Counted from the first letter of the stretch, positions 28,356-38,330 are shown. The stretch is DNA of 64,000 nucleotides from an uncultured Succiniclasticum sp. (GCA_905235335.1 CAJOKZ010000002.1:939-64938); one strand, 5' to 3'. The notes: generated by a model not told the origin, from the sequence alone. Numbers and translations: made by a program.

Positions 28356-30032
28356 TCAGTTCACTTTCTTTCCGCAGATATATACATCGGCTGGCTTGTT
28401 ATGGCTGAAGCCCTCGTGCTCCGCGGTCATCAGGTCGTTGTCGAACACCAGAAAATCCGCCTCCTTGCCGGTTGTAATGGAGCCTTTGAAGGCTTCCACG
28501 CCAAGCTGCTTCGCACCGTTGATCGTATATCCCAAGATCATTTCTTCAATGCTCATTTTTTCGCTGGCAGGTTCAAGCGGTTTCTTGGTACTCTGCCCTT
28601 CGGGCGACTTTGTCTTTTCATTGATCCAGCGCGTCATGCCGACCTCCATTCCATAGTATGGATTCCATGATGAAAAATCACCAAAGCTGACATCATCGCT
28701 CGACCAGGTCACAAGCGCGCCAGTGTCCCAGACCGTCTTACTGCGGAACATCTTTGCGGCGCGTTTTTCGCCGATCAGACTTGGCCAGAACTCTGAAGGC
28801 TCGCAGCCCAGACCCATGTTCCCGTTGTGCCATGCCGGTGTGTAATTGGCAATCACTCCGAGCTTTGCGAAACGGGAAAGATCCGCGTCATCCTGAACCC
28901 ACAGATGCGTACAGGTGACCTTCACCTTGAAGCTGTCCCCCAACTCCTTTTTGGCCAGCTCCACACCATCCAGCACGACGCGGGACGAGCGCTCGCCAAC
29001 ACAATGCGCATGAAAATCCAATCCGGCCCTGTTGAGTTCTTTCAGGATTTCAGCGATTTCTTCAGCGTTGAAGGTTGTGGCTCCCACCGCGCCGGTGTCT
29101 ACATAGGGCGTGACCATTGCCGCCGTTTCGATCTTTAAGGTTCCATCCATTAAAATCTTCAGCGTATGAACCTTCAGGTGCCCGGTCGTGAACTCACGGT
29201 TAAAACGCTTCGTTTCTTCCAAGGCTTCTTTCACCTTCATCGGGTTCGTGAGAATATAGCATCCGTCAATATAAACCGGCAGCTTCCCCTGCCTGTCTAA
29301 ATCACGCAATTTCGAATAAATTCTCTCATGGATATCATTGTGCTCCGGGAAGCCGGCATCAAAAACGGCACTCACGCCATATTCTTCACAGAAACTAATC
29401 CAGCGGGAAACTGCCGCGCCAATCTGGTCATCCGTCAAATCCTTTCTTAACTGATCGAAAAGGAAGGGCCAGCTCGTAGATTCAAACGCGTTTCCGGTAA
29501 TATGTCCGTCTTTCCTCACAAAATAAGCAAGCCCCGGCACAGGATCCGGTGTATCATCTGTTATGCCGTGGGTTTCGAGCATCTTGGAGTTCACCCAGAC
29601 ACTATGGCATTCTCCCTCCAAAATCACAAGCCCACTATCCGGACAGAAGGCATCGAGGTCCTCCTTCGAGAGATCTTCTCCGTTCAGAGACGCGCGTGGC
29701 AGCATGAACCGGTAGGGCTCCAATCCAGGATTCTTACTGACGTATTCCGACATGAAGTCCAGAATCTCCTTCTTGCCGGTGCACAAAATATACTCGCCCA
29801 AATCGGCATACTCGAATGCGACGCCTGTCGTGATGTGCACATGGGTGTCAATGAGACCGGGCATGATGAATTTCCCGCCCAGATCCGTGACTTCTCCCTC
29901 ATAAGCGGAAAGGCCCGCTTCATCGCCCACATAGACGAACTTGCCATCCTTCACCGCCAGCGCAGTCGCCTGAGGCTTATCCTGATCCGCCGTGAATATT
30001 TTCGCGTTTTTAATGATCTTGTCTGCCTTCAT
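28356..30032 (-). CDS. Amidohydrolase family protein (YtcJ-like)
   Basis: MKADKIIKNAKIFTADQDKPQATALAVKDGKFVYVGDEA...GLIDTHVHI. Confidence 0.9.
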   Translation of the reverse strand: MKADKIIKNAKIFTADQDKPQATALAVKDGKFVYVGDEAGLSAYEGEVTDLGGKFIMPGLIDTHVHITTGVAFEYADLGEYILCTGKKEILDFMSEYVSKNPGLEPYRFMLPRASLNGEDLSKEDLDAFCPDSGLVILEGECHSVWVNSKMLETHGITDDTPDPVPGLAYFVRKDGHITGNAFESTSWPFLFDQLRKDLTDDQIGAAVSRWISFCEEYGVSAVFDAGFPEHNDIHERIYSKLRDLDRQGKLPVYIDGCYILTNPMKVKEALEETKRFNREFTTGHLKVHTLKILMDGTLKIETAAMVTPYVDTGAVGATTFNAEEIAEILKELNRAGLDFHAHCVGERSSRVVLDGVELAKKELGDSFKVKVTCTHLWVQDDADLSRFAKLGVIANYTPAWHNGNMGLGCEPSEFWPSLIGEKRAAKMFRSKTVWDTGALVTWSSDDVSFGDFSSWNPYYGMEVGMTRWINEKTKSPEGQSTKKPLEPASEKMSIEEMILGYTINGAKQLGVEAFKGSITTGKEADFLVFDNDLMTAEHEGFSHNKPADVYICGKKVN

Positions 30033-30628
30033 CGCCGGTCACCTGTCTTTTTACTCTTAGGATTCAGCTTTTTGTCTCTGAAATAGTTGGTTCCTTTCAG
30101 GGAAAGTTCTGCTGCAAGGCCTTTTGTTGTCATCTGATAGACGAAGATACCGGGCGCCGCCTGGACCGCACCCTCAAAGGAACCGCCGTTGACGCCGTCA
30201 TCTGCTGTTACATCTGCCTGTCCGCCAAACGACCATTTCGAAGATGTAAATTTATCCCATGCTGTTTTGTCAATAAAGCCAAAAATCAATGCATATTCTT
30301 TGGCGCCAATACCCAGACCGGCCTGGTATTCTTCCATACGCATGAAGATTTCTTCCCCGGTTTTATTATTGTGCGCAAGCCCGCGGCCATGAGATGAGCC
30401 TATGATTCCCAGTTTTATACCGGAACTGGCAAACACAGCATACCCTTCTGCATTTTTCAGCGCCGTCCGGGCAGACGGTTTCCGTTCATACAGTTTATTC
30501 AAGGTTTCCGCAACCTTGTGGCGGGTTTCCTGACGCTGTTCCTCCACTGTTGCGGCAAACGCTGTCGCAGTTGTCGCCAAAAGCATGATCCCAACGAGCA
30601 ATACCATAAAAATTTTTGACCGTTTCAT
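30029..30628 (-). CDS. SYLF/YSC84-domain lipid-binding protein, exported
   Basis: Signal peptide MKRSKIFMVLLVGIMLLATTATAFA; ALKNAEGYAVFASSGIKLGIIGSSHGRGLAHNNKTGEEIFMRMEEYQAGLGIGAKEY. Confidence 0.85.
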   Translation of the reverse strand: MKRSKIFMVLLVGIMLLATTATAFAATVEEQRQETRHKVAETLNKLYERKPSARTALKNAEGYAVFASSGIKLGIIGSSHGRGLAHNNKTGEEIFMRMEEYQAGLGIGAKEYALIFGFIDKTAWDKFTSSKWSFGGQADVTADDGVNGGSFEGAVQAAPGIFVYQMTTKGLAAELSLKGTNYFRDKKLNPKSKKTGDRR

Positions 30629-30845
30629 AGTTTCCTCCTGTTGTTGATTATTTCGCAAATCGGGAGTAAAAGAAGCCCAATTTTACTTTCCATATTTTAC
30701 ATTAGGCTTCCTGCGCTCCGACCGGTTACGGAAAGTCCATGATACCACTGTTTTCTTTAATTACTTAACAAAAGCAGGCAAAAATATTCTATCGAATAGT
30801 AACGTCTTTTCTTTTTTTAATTTTAGGGGATTTTCCTATTTTGAT

Positions 30846-31664
30846 TTATTTTTTCTGCGCCGACGGCTGCTTGTCCTGTTCGGCCTGGCGTATCTCTTCC
30901 TTCATGTCCTTTGCCAGGTTCAAAGTCTGGAAAGGCTTGTCGTCCGGCAGCAACATGGCAAATTTATCGGTCTTGTCCATCAGCACATCGCCGCTCTGGA
31001 AGGAAAGTTCCAGTACGTGGCCGCCATGCTTTTTGTCATCCGAGATAAAATGGAAGTGCCAGCCGGGCGTGTTCAGGCCGCCCATATAATTGGGGCAATA
31101 CAGACCTACCACGGTACCGGTAATATTTTTATGGGTAAATTCGGTCTGCTTTTCCTTTAATGCGCCTACCAACGTCGGATACGGTTCTTCGCTTCCGTAT
31201 TCGCTGCGGAACAGGATACTGGGGAAGGTCGTATGCAGCTTGATCATGTAAAAGCTGTTTTCCCCTTTATCTTTTACTACCTGGTTCAGTTGTTTTTCCA
31301 GTGCTTCTTTGTCTGCAATACCGCTCAGCGGCAGGGTGATATCCTTGTCAAAGAAGGTTACGTTGGAGAAGGGTACGGTCTCTTTATCGTCGGCAACGAC
31401 AACTTCACCGCTGCCCAGAGCCTGATAGACCTTGCCATCCAATACGATCATTTCGCCGTTCAGCCCTTTGAAGGTCCCTATGCCGATGTCGCCGGATTTA
31501 CGCAGCTGTTTCACGGTCACGGTACCGCCGAAATATCCCTGGGCCAGGGACTGCAACAGCGCTACCTGCTGAATCGTTTCCCTGTCAGCCGGTGCTGCAA
31601 AAACGGTACTGCACGCCAGTAATCCTGCCAGTAATGCGGCAGCGCATTTCTTTTGTAATTTCAT
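30846..31664 (-). CDS. Alpha-acetolactate decarboxylase with signal peptide
   Basis: Signal peptide ...LLACSTVFAAPA; ALDC motifs GTFKGLNGEMIVLDGKVYQ and NTPGWHFHFISDDKKHGGHVLEL. Confidence 0.9.
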   Translation of the reverse strand: MKLQKKCAAALLAGLLACSTVFAAPADRETIQQVALLQSLAQGYFGGTVTVKQLRKSGDIGIGTFKGLNGEMIVLDGKVYQALGSGEVVVADDKETVPFSNVTFFDKDITLPLSGIADKEALEKQLNQVVKDKGENSFYMIKLHTTFPSILFRSEYGSEEPYPTLVGALKEKQTEFTHKNITGTVVGLYCPNYMGGLNTPGWHFHFISDDKKHGGHVLELSFQSGDVLMDKTDKFAMLLPDDKPFQTLNLAKDMKEEIRQAEQDKQPSAQKK

Positions 31665-31868
31665 TGTTCTTCCCCCTTATCGTTTCATCCTTCCGGATAT
31701 CCTTTGATGAGCTGCTTCACCACATCTATTGCAAATTATATAACAAGCAATGCTATATAGCAATATAACAAAAGCGTATGACTGGTAATTTGTTCAGGCT
31801 CTTTCACACAGGAGTCCGGAAATCCGATACGGGCTCCTGCCTGCGTTTACGAAGAGCAGATACTGTTT

Positions 31869-33878
31869 TTAATTCTTTCCAATAAACCGCAATAACCTCT
31901 CAGCCTCTGTCATCTGCTCTTCAACCCTCCCACACCGGATCTTGTCATCGGAAACCACGAGAGCCTGGGGAAACGCCTTCCAGTCAAACGCGCCGACACC
32001 TTTGATTTCGTTATTGTAAAACCGCATCGCATCCCCAGTCAGAAATTTAAATAAAAAGCGCTTGAGCAGTTCGGATATATCCGAATTCAATACATTGCCG
32101 TACATTTGCGCCCCTTCGCTGTTGCCCAAAAAGGCCACCGCCACGTCCACCGTGCCCGATCCCAGGTTCTCGATCAGCGGTTTTTCATCCCAGTAAAGGA
32201 GATATACCGTGTTCCCGCCTTCTGCCAGCCGTTTTCCGCAGAGAAACATGCTCAAAGCGTACCCAATCTCATACAGCTGCGATTTTACTTCAAGTTCAGG
32301 CCTTGTCGCCGCCTGTTCCTTAATATAGGCCGTCAGTGTTTTGGCGTCGGGGACATAGGAAGCATCAAAATCGTGCAAAAGGCCGGTAATCTTCTGGGAC
32401 ATGATATCCCAGTAATCCTTCAAGGCCTCCCCGAATTTTTTATCGCCGACAAACGACTTGAAAACCTGTGTTTCATTGCTGGGAATACCGATGATGAATT
32501 CGATACCGGAAGCGGCTCCTTTTTGAAAGGCCGCAAACACATCAGCCGGAATCAGCGTTCCATCGCAGGTCGGTGCCGACATTTCCTTCCACAGCTTCTG
32601 CGACGCTTCTTTCAACTGCTCCGTGGAAAGCTGCCGCAGTTCTTCCATGTTCGTTGCCGACGTCTCCTGTAAGAGCCTCTTTGCCAGGAATCTGGAGGTG
32701 TCCGCCGTCTCATACGCAGCTTTGGGACTGCCGAAAAACACAAACGCCTTCCGGAACAGGCCCTTCGCCTGTTCACAGGCCGCCAGCAGGCTGATGGAGA
32801 CAGCCCCGGACTCAAAGCCCATCACGGTAATTTGGTCGGGGTCGCCTCCGAAGGCGGCTATGTTTTCCCTGATCCATTTCAATGCAGCAATCTGATCCAG
32901 CAGGCCAAGGTTTAAGGCATCGGGATATGCCTCCCCGCCGGGAATATCCGAAAAATCAATGAAACCGAAGATGCCAAGGCGGTAATTGAAGCTGACGCCC
33001 ACAACATCCGGATAGGTGCGGATAAACCCGGTACCGTACATCAGGGGATCGGCAGACCCGCCGTAGGTAAAATCACCGTGGTGGAACAACACGATGACCG
33101 GCTTTTTCCGCTTCGTCTTGTTACTGCCCGTACAAATATTCAACGTCAGGCAGTCCTCGCTTTGCCTGTGATGCTTTAAAATCGAACCTTCGTGTTCCAC
33201 CTGGATCGCAGAGGCGCCCAGGTAGTTTGCCTCGAATACGGCCTCCGATTCCGGCAGGGGTTCGGGCGCTTTCCACCTGCGTTCCCCGACAGGAGGCTTT
33301 GCATAAGGGATTCCCGAAAAATAAATGACATTCTTCTCTTTGACGCCAACATAGATACCGGTTTTTGTCTTTACCGCGCAGTCGGTATCATACGCGCCCA
33401 GGATTGGCCGGTTCTGCCGGTTCACTTCATCCAGATCAGCATTCTTCAGCGCTTCGTCAAACACAAAACCCCGGCTCCCGTCCCCATATGCTCTGCGGAC
33501 TTTTCGGATACGACGCCAGCGGACGATCATCGTGAACGCAAATCCCAAAATCGGAGCAACGATAACATATGCGTACTGCTCCAGCAGTGCTTCCAGCATG
33601 GATAAGCCCAGCCATGACATGGCGGCATACTGGGCCGCCAGGACGATGCAGATGAGTACGGCAAAAGCCAGGTACCGGTATGCAGGTTTTTTCTGTATGG
33701 CCCTGCTGAATATGACAGTGTCCCCCAGCAGCTGTAGCACGTTCCCGGCAACAAAGCAAATTACTATGCACTGCCAGTCCGGCCAGCCCAGCAGCTTGGG
33801 AACCCCATAGCCTAAACCATACCCAAGCGCCGCGATGCCGGCAATCATCAAGTCGTCAACTGTAAATAATTTTTTCAT
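31869..33878 (-). CDS. Membrane-fused type-B carboxylesterase homolog
   Basis: MKKLFTVDDLMIAGIAALGYGLGYG... with several TM helices, then GIPYAKPPVGERRWKAPEPLP, SEDCLTLNIC and NYRLGIFGF carboxylesterase motifs; start chosen after RBS. Confidence 0.85.
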   Translation of the reverse strand: MKKLFTVDDLMIAGIAALGYGLGYGVPKLLGWPDWQCIVICFVAGNVLQLLGDTVIFSRAIQKKPAYRYLAFAVLICIVLAAQYAAMSWLGLSMLEALLEQYAYVIVAPILGFAFTMIVRWRRIRKVRRAYGDGSRGFVFDEALKNADLDEVNRQNRPILGAYDTDCAVKTKTGIYVGVKEKNVIYFSGIPYAKPPVGERRWKAPEPLPESEAVFEANYLGASAIQVEHEGSILKHHRQSEDCLTLNICTGSNKTKRKKPVIVLFHHGDFTYGGSADPLMYGTGFIRTYPDVVGVSFNYRLGIFGFIDFSDIPGGEAYPDALNLGLLDQIAALKWIRENIAAFGGDPDQITVMGFESGAVSISLLAACEQAKGLFRKAFVFFGSPKAAYETADTSRFLAKRLLQETSATNMEELRQLSTEQLKEASQKLWKEMSAPTCDGTLIPADVFAAFQKGAASGIEFIIGIPSNETQVFKSFVGDKKFGEALKDYWDIMSQKITGLLHDFDASYVPDAKTLTAYIKEQAATRPELEVKSQLYEIGYALSMFLCGKRLAEGGNTVYLLYWDEKPLIENLGSGTVDVAVAFLGNSEGAQMYGNVLNSDISELLKRFLFKFLTGDAMRFYNNEIKGVGAFDWKAFPQALVVSDDKIRCGRVEEQMTEAERLLRFIGKN

Positions 33879-33882
33879 GTTG

Positions 33883-34116
33883 TCACCTTTTCCGCAATGG
33901 CCTTCGCAAGCGCACCATTGAAAGAGCCGAATTTTGGCAAGGAATGACGTTCTCACCATAATCCAGTACCTGCGCGTCGGCATCGGCGAGCTTTTTCGCT
34001 TCCTCCGCGCTGCCAATATAGGAAAATACGGCGTTCTTAACCAATGCGACCTTGGCAAAGGGCCTTTTTTCATCCATAGTGATGATGTTGCCGAGAATCA
34101 CCGCTTGTTTCCTCAC
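33883..34116 (-). pseudogene. Truncated amidohydrolase (N-terminal relic)
   Basis: MRKQAVILGNIITMDEKRPFAKVALVKNAVFSYIGSAEEAKKLADADAQVLDYGENVIP matches the N-terminus of YtcJ-like amidohydrolases (compare 28356-30032), then homology stops abruptly. Confidence 0.65.
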
Positions 34117-34626
34117 TTAACTCCCCTCTTTTATTTTTGATTTGTTCAGATTCTTACAAACTTGCCTTTGAAAGTAACGCTGACAGCTGTTTTCTTGTCA
34201 TCATTGTAATGCAATGCACATATATTTTCAACACATTATTATAATAATAAAGTTTTAGACAGTCAGTGAAAACAGTTACCCTGTATAAAACAAAAAGAGC
34301 TGCAAGATAATGCAGCACATATTACAGAATAAATTTGGTTTTATCATATAAAGATAATACGGCAAGGCAAAGGCATGGGCAAACCATCGGAAACGATTGC
34401 GTCATTCCATGAGATGAAATGCACCGTCGCAGCGAGGCTGTCTGAGAGGCGTAAGCCCCGAGTTCCGACGCACAGACACATGAGTCCGCGGAATCGCAAT
34501 CGGTGACGGGATTGCATAGTCTTTACACTTGCCGCACAAGCAAAAATCGGTAAACCTGAAACTCTTCACCGGTTTTTAAGAAGTCCTGTTGCAATGAGTA
34601 TCCAAATCAAACTGCTATCCCCTCTC

Positions 34627-35748
34627 CTACCTCGCTATCCACCAGTACACGATACTCCCGATGCCGATCAGCCCGGCAAAGTTATAGAGCAGGAACATGC
34701 GCAGGTAGTTTATCGCCAGGTGGGGATAGGAAGCGGTGTAGAGCTTGTAGCTGATCACGCTGGCCATAGAAGCAATCAGGGTGCCCAGGCCCCCTACGTC
34801 CACACCCAGCAGCAGTTCCCCGGCATTGCGGGTGAAGCCGGCCAGCAGCATAGCGGCGGGCACGTTGCTGATAAACTGGCTGGCCACGATACCGGCCACG
34901 TATACGACGCCCCGGGCGTGGTGCAGGTAGTGATGCATCTGGCGTATGGCATCCCAGTGGGACAGATTACCGATAAAGATGAAAAAGCCGATAAAGGTTA
35001 ACAGCAGACTGTAATCTGCCTGTTTCAGCAGCTTATGGTCTGCCACGGCGACCGTGGCCACGACGGCAGCCGTGCATACCAGTGGACTTACCACGTGCAG
35101 CACAGATAAAAAGCACAGTAGCAGCAACGCGGTAAAGAGAACGATCCGCGGCCGCGGGCCGGTTTCCGTTAGCCGGTGTTCCATCTGCAGCGGACCGTCC
35201 GGCAGCCCATGTACCAGCAACACCAGCCACACGGCGCTCAGTACAGACAACGGCCCCAGTACGGAAAAGAAGTAGCCCGTGCTCAGCTGGTAGTGGTAAT
35301 AGATGAACAGGTTCTGTGGGTTCCCCATAGGCGTGCAGGCGCTGCCCAGGTTAGCGGCCAGGGTCTGGAAGATGACGATGCGCCCCACATCTAGCCGGAT
35401 CTGCCTGCCGATAATCAGGGTCAGGGGCACAAAGATCAGCAACGCCACGTCATTGGTCACCAGCATGGACATAAAAAAAGTGAGTCCGATCAGCACTGCC
35501 GCCACGTGACGCGTGGTGCGGCAGCGCGAGAACAAGACTCCTGCCGCTTTCTCCAGCACGCGCAGCTGCCGGAAACCGGCCACCACCAGCATAAAGGACA
35601 GCAGCATGCCCAAAACGGAAAAATCAATATAGGAAATACGGGGCCTGAAAAATAAAGAAGAAACCATCGCCAACACGATGGATATGTTCAGCACCATATC
35701 CCGTTTCAGGATGCTTCTGATTTCCTGCTTCAACTTCACTGTATGCAT
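34627..35748 (-). CDS. SLC13/ArsB-like anion permease
   Basis: Multi-TM protein; TFFMSMLVTNDVALLIFVPLTLII; TLAANLGSACTPMGNPQNLFIYYHY. Confidence 0.85.
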   Translation of the reverse strand: MHTVKLKQEIRSILKRDMVLNISIVLAMVSSLFFRPRISYIDFSVLGMLLSFMLVVAGFRQLRVLEKAAGVLFSRCRTTRHVAAVLIGLTFFMSMLVTNDVALLIFVPLTLIIGRQIRLDVGRIVIFQTLAANLGSACTPMGNPQNLFIYYHYQLSTGYFFSVLGPLSVLSAVWLVLLVHGLPDGPLQMEHRLTETGPRPRIVLFTALLLLCFLSVLHVVSPLVCTAAVVATVAVADHKLLKQADYSLLLTFIGFFIFIGNLSHWDAIRQMHHYLHHARGVVYVAGIVASQFISNVPAAMLLAGFTRNAGELLLGVDVGGLGTLIASMASVISYKLYTASYPHLAINYLRMFLLYNFAGLIGIGSIVYWWIAR

Positions 35749-35832
35749 CGGTTACGATCCCTGTCTATATATTATTTCCTGAAGTTAACGTTACAGTATT
35801 TACGTTATTACTTTTTCCCAATCAACCCATTA

Positions 35833-37485
35833 CTATTTTCTTGTCAGCAATACTACCGTCTCCACATGATGCGTGCGGCTGAACATGTCTACAGGCTGCA
35901 CTTTATCCACGGAAAACCCTTGTTCATGCAGGTAGGCCAGGTCCCGGGCCAGAGTGGCCGGGTTGCAGGAAACGTATACCACCCGTTCCGGCTTTACCTT
36001 TGCAATGGCGGCCAGCACCCGTTCCTCACAGCCGGCCCGGGGCGGATCCAGGATCACCACATCCGGGCGCAGGCCGTCCGCCGCCAGTTTCGGCATTTCC
36101 ACCGCCGCGTCGCCCAGGAGGAAATCAGCGTTTTTTATATGGTTGGCCATCGCGTTCTTTTTCGCGTCGCGGACGGCCGAAGGAACGATTTCTATCCCCA
36201 GGGCCTGCTTTGCCTTCCGGGCCATGAACAGGGTGATGGTCCCCGTACCGCAATACAGGTCGATCACCGTCTCCTTCCCCTGCAGGCCTGCAAACTCCAG
36301 GGCCGTGTTGTACAGTTTTTCCGCCTGTTCGCTGTTGACCTGGAAAAACGATTGGGCGGAGATGTTAAACTGCAGCGGTCCGATTTTATCTTTAATGGCG
36401 GGGCTCCCTGCCACCAGTTTTGTTTTTTCCCCCAAGATCACATTCGTGCTGCGGGGATTTACATTCTGGACAACGCTTTTGATCCCGGGTATGGCAGCCT
36501 TCAGCATTTTCACCAGTTCCTTCAGGCGCGGTACGGTATCCCGGGCCGTGACCAGGCAGACCATGGTCTCGCCCGTTTGGACGCCGACCCGTCCCATAAT
36601 ATGCCGGACGATGCCGGTCCTCCTGTCTTCGTCATAGGGCGCAATTTTAAACTGCCTCATCCAGTTTCGGACCACCGCGGCAATTTCATTGTTCTTCTGC
36701 TTCTGAATGCAGCAATCCTGTACGTCGATCACGTTATGGGTGTTCAGCGCGAAACAGCCGATCTGCAGTTTTCCCCCGGCGCCGCTTACGGGGACCTGCA
36801 TCTTGTTCCGGTAATACAGGGGCGATTCAGAACCGATAATCGGCATTACTTTGATGTCGTTAAGATGCCCGATCCGTTTCAGCGACTCCTCCACCTGCTT
36901 CTGCTTTTCTCTCAGCTCCGCTTCGTAAGAAAGATGCTGGAGCTGGCAGCCGCCGCATTCCCGGTAGACCGGACAGATTGGCGCCACCCGGTCGGATGAC
37001 TTTTTCAAAATTTCTTTCAGGGATGCGTTCACAAAATTTTTCTTTACAAACTCCGCCCTCGCCCGGACTGTCTCGCCGGGCAGGGCTCCCGGCACGAACA
37101 CGGCGATTTCCCGATAGCGGCCCACGCCTTCCCCACCGCTCCCCAGACCGGTGATCTCCAGTTCCATCTCCTGGCCCTTTTGCACCGGGAAATCCGAAAC
37201 CGTTTTTGCAAAACCGGCATGGCCGGGCTGTGTTCCATGACCGGCAGATTTCGTGCCACTGCTTTTCATGGCCTGCCCTCTTTTTTCACAGCAAGCTTTT
37301 GCAGTTTTTTCATGACTGCACTTTTCTGTTTTTTTACGACGTTCTTTTTCTGTTTTCACCGCATTCCCGCCGCGATCTTTTCCGTATCCCAAACGCTCTT
37401 TCCTTACGAAACCCACGATCTTCTCCCCAAACCCCGGTCTTACCGCTGCTGCCGGTGTTATTTTCTTCATAATGTTACAATCCAA
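35833..37485 (-). CDS. rlmD: 23S rRNA (uracil-5-)-methyltransferase RlmD/RumA-type, with unusual N-terminal extension
   Basis: CPVYRECGGCQLQHLSYEAELREKQKQVEESLKRIG; VIDLYCGTGTITLFMARKA; VILDPPRAGCEERVL; VSCNPATLARDLAYL. Confidence 0.92.
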   Translation of the reverse strand: MDCNIMKKITPAAAVRPGFGEKIVGFVRKERLGYGKDRGGNAVKTEKERRKKTEKCSHEKTAKACCEKRGQAMKSSGTKSAGHGTQPGHAGFAKTVSDFPVQKGQEMELEITGLGSGGEGVGRYREIAVFVPGALPGETVRARAEFVKKNFVNASLKEILKKSSDRVAPICPVYRECGGCQLQHLSYEAELREKQKQVEESLKRIGHLNDIKVMPIIGSESPLYYRNKMQVPVSGAGGKLQIGCFALNTHNVIDVQDCCIQKQKNNEIAAVVRNWMRQFKIAPYDEDRRTGIVRHIMGRVGVQTGETMVCLVTARDTVPRLKELVKMLKAAIPGIKSVVQNVNPRSTNVILGEKTKLVAGSPAIKDKIGPLQFNISAQSFFQVNSEQAEKLYNTALEFAGLQGKETVIDLYCGTGTITLFMARKAKQALGIEIVPSAVRDAKKNAMANHIKNADFLLGDAAVEMPKLAADGLRPDVVILDPPRAGCEERVLAAIAKVKPERVVYVSCNPATLARDLAYLHEQGFSVDKVQPVDMFSRTHHVETVVLLTRK

Positions 37486-37599
37486 AAACCGTTCCTATAG
37501 AAAAAGTTGCGGACACCTGTCCGCAACTTAATCTTATCCTGTTCCTATTAATTTGTAAACAGCGCCGGAAACAAAATCACAAACCCAAGGGATCCGCAA

Positions 37600-38064
37600 T
37601 CACAGCTTGGCGGTAACCTTGTCCGGCTTCCTTCCTTCCGCCTTGGCCATCTCCACTTCCCGCTTCTTGGCTTCCAGTTCTTCAATCTGGCATTCCGGGC
37701 ATACCCCTTGGAAAACGATGTTGTGGTTTTCCATACGGAATCCCGTCATCTGGGCGATTTTGTCATCCAAATCCTGGAAATAGTCCAGGTCATCCACATT
37801 CATAAACTTATGGCATTTACTGCACTGCACATGGTAATGCTTTGTCAGCATATGATCATAGCGGTCTGCAGAACTGGGCACAGACACGCGATGCAACAGC
37901 CCACTGTCCACCAGCGAGTTCAGGTTCCGGTAAACCGTCCCTTTGCTGATATCAGGATAATCAAGGACGATCCGGTTATACACTTCCTCCGCCGTAGGAT
38001 GGTTGCTTAAGGAACGGACCGCCGAAATGACCAACTGACGCTGAATTGTATTCCTCTTTTGCAA
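37600..38064 (-). CDS. Fur-family regulator (PerR-like)
   Basis: MQKRNTIQRQLVISAVRSLSNHPTAEEVYNRIVLDYPDISKGTVYRNLNSLVDSGLLHRV; HVQCSKCHKFMNV; CPECQIEE. Confidence 0.92.
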   Translation of the reverse strand: MQKRNTIQRQLVISAVRSLSNHPTAEEVYNRIVLDYPDISKGTVYRNLNSLVDSGLLHRVSVPSSADRYDHMLTKHYHVQCSKCHKFMNVDDLDYFQDLDDKIAQMTGFRMENHNIVFQGVCPECQIEELEAKKREVEMAKAEGRKPDKVTAKL

Positions 38065-38243
38065 TTCCAGCCCTCCTATCGATAAATTGTACTAAAAAGA
38101 TATTCCCTTTTCATGTTTTGAAATTTTTCTTTTCCAATTACGTGATCTTTATTTTCCTACTTTAAGTTTAACATATTTTTTGACTTTGTAAAGGTCTATT
38201 CTTAAATCAAAGAAAAAAATTATTAGTAACTTTTATTATTTTA

Positions 38244-38330
38244 AGGAATCACTGATAAAAAAAGGGATCGCCGATTCAACGGGGTTGCGCGAACCCAGCG
38301 CAACCGGATAAATCAGCGATCCTTACTTTT
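38244..38330 (-). terminator. Large hairpin terminator, REP-like
   Basis: ggatcgccgattcaacggggttgcgcgaacccagcgcaaccggataaatcagcgatcc; T tract on - strand. Confidence 0.7.

Noticed and set aside
34370-34420. Possible c-di-GMP-I (GEMM) riboswitch because of GGGCAAACC...GGAAAC
   Set aside because: The conserved ACGCAAAGCC and second receptor-helix motifs are absent; kept only as an unexplained structured element
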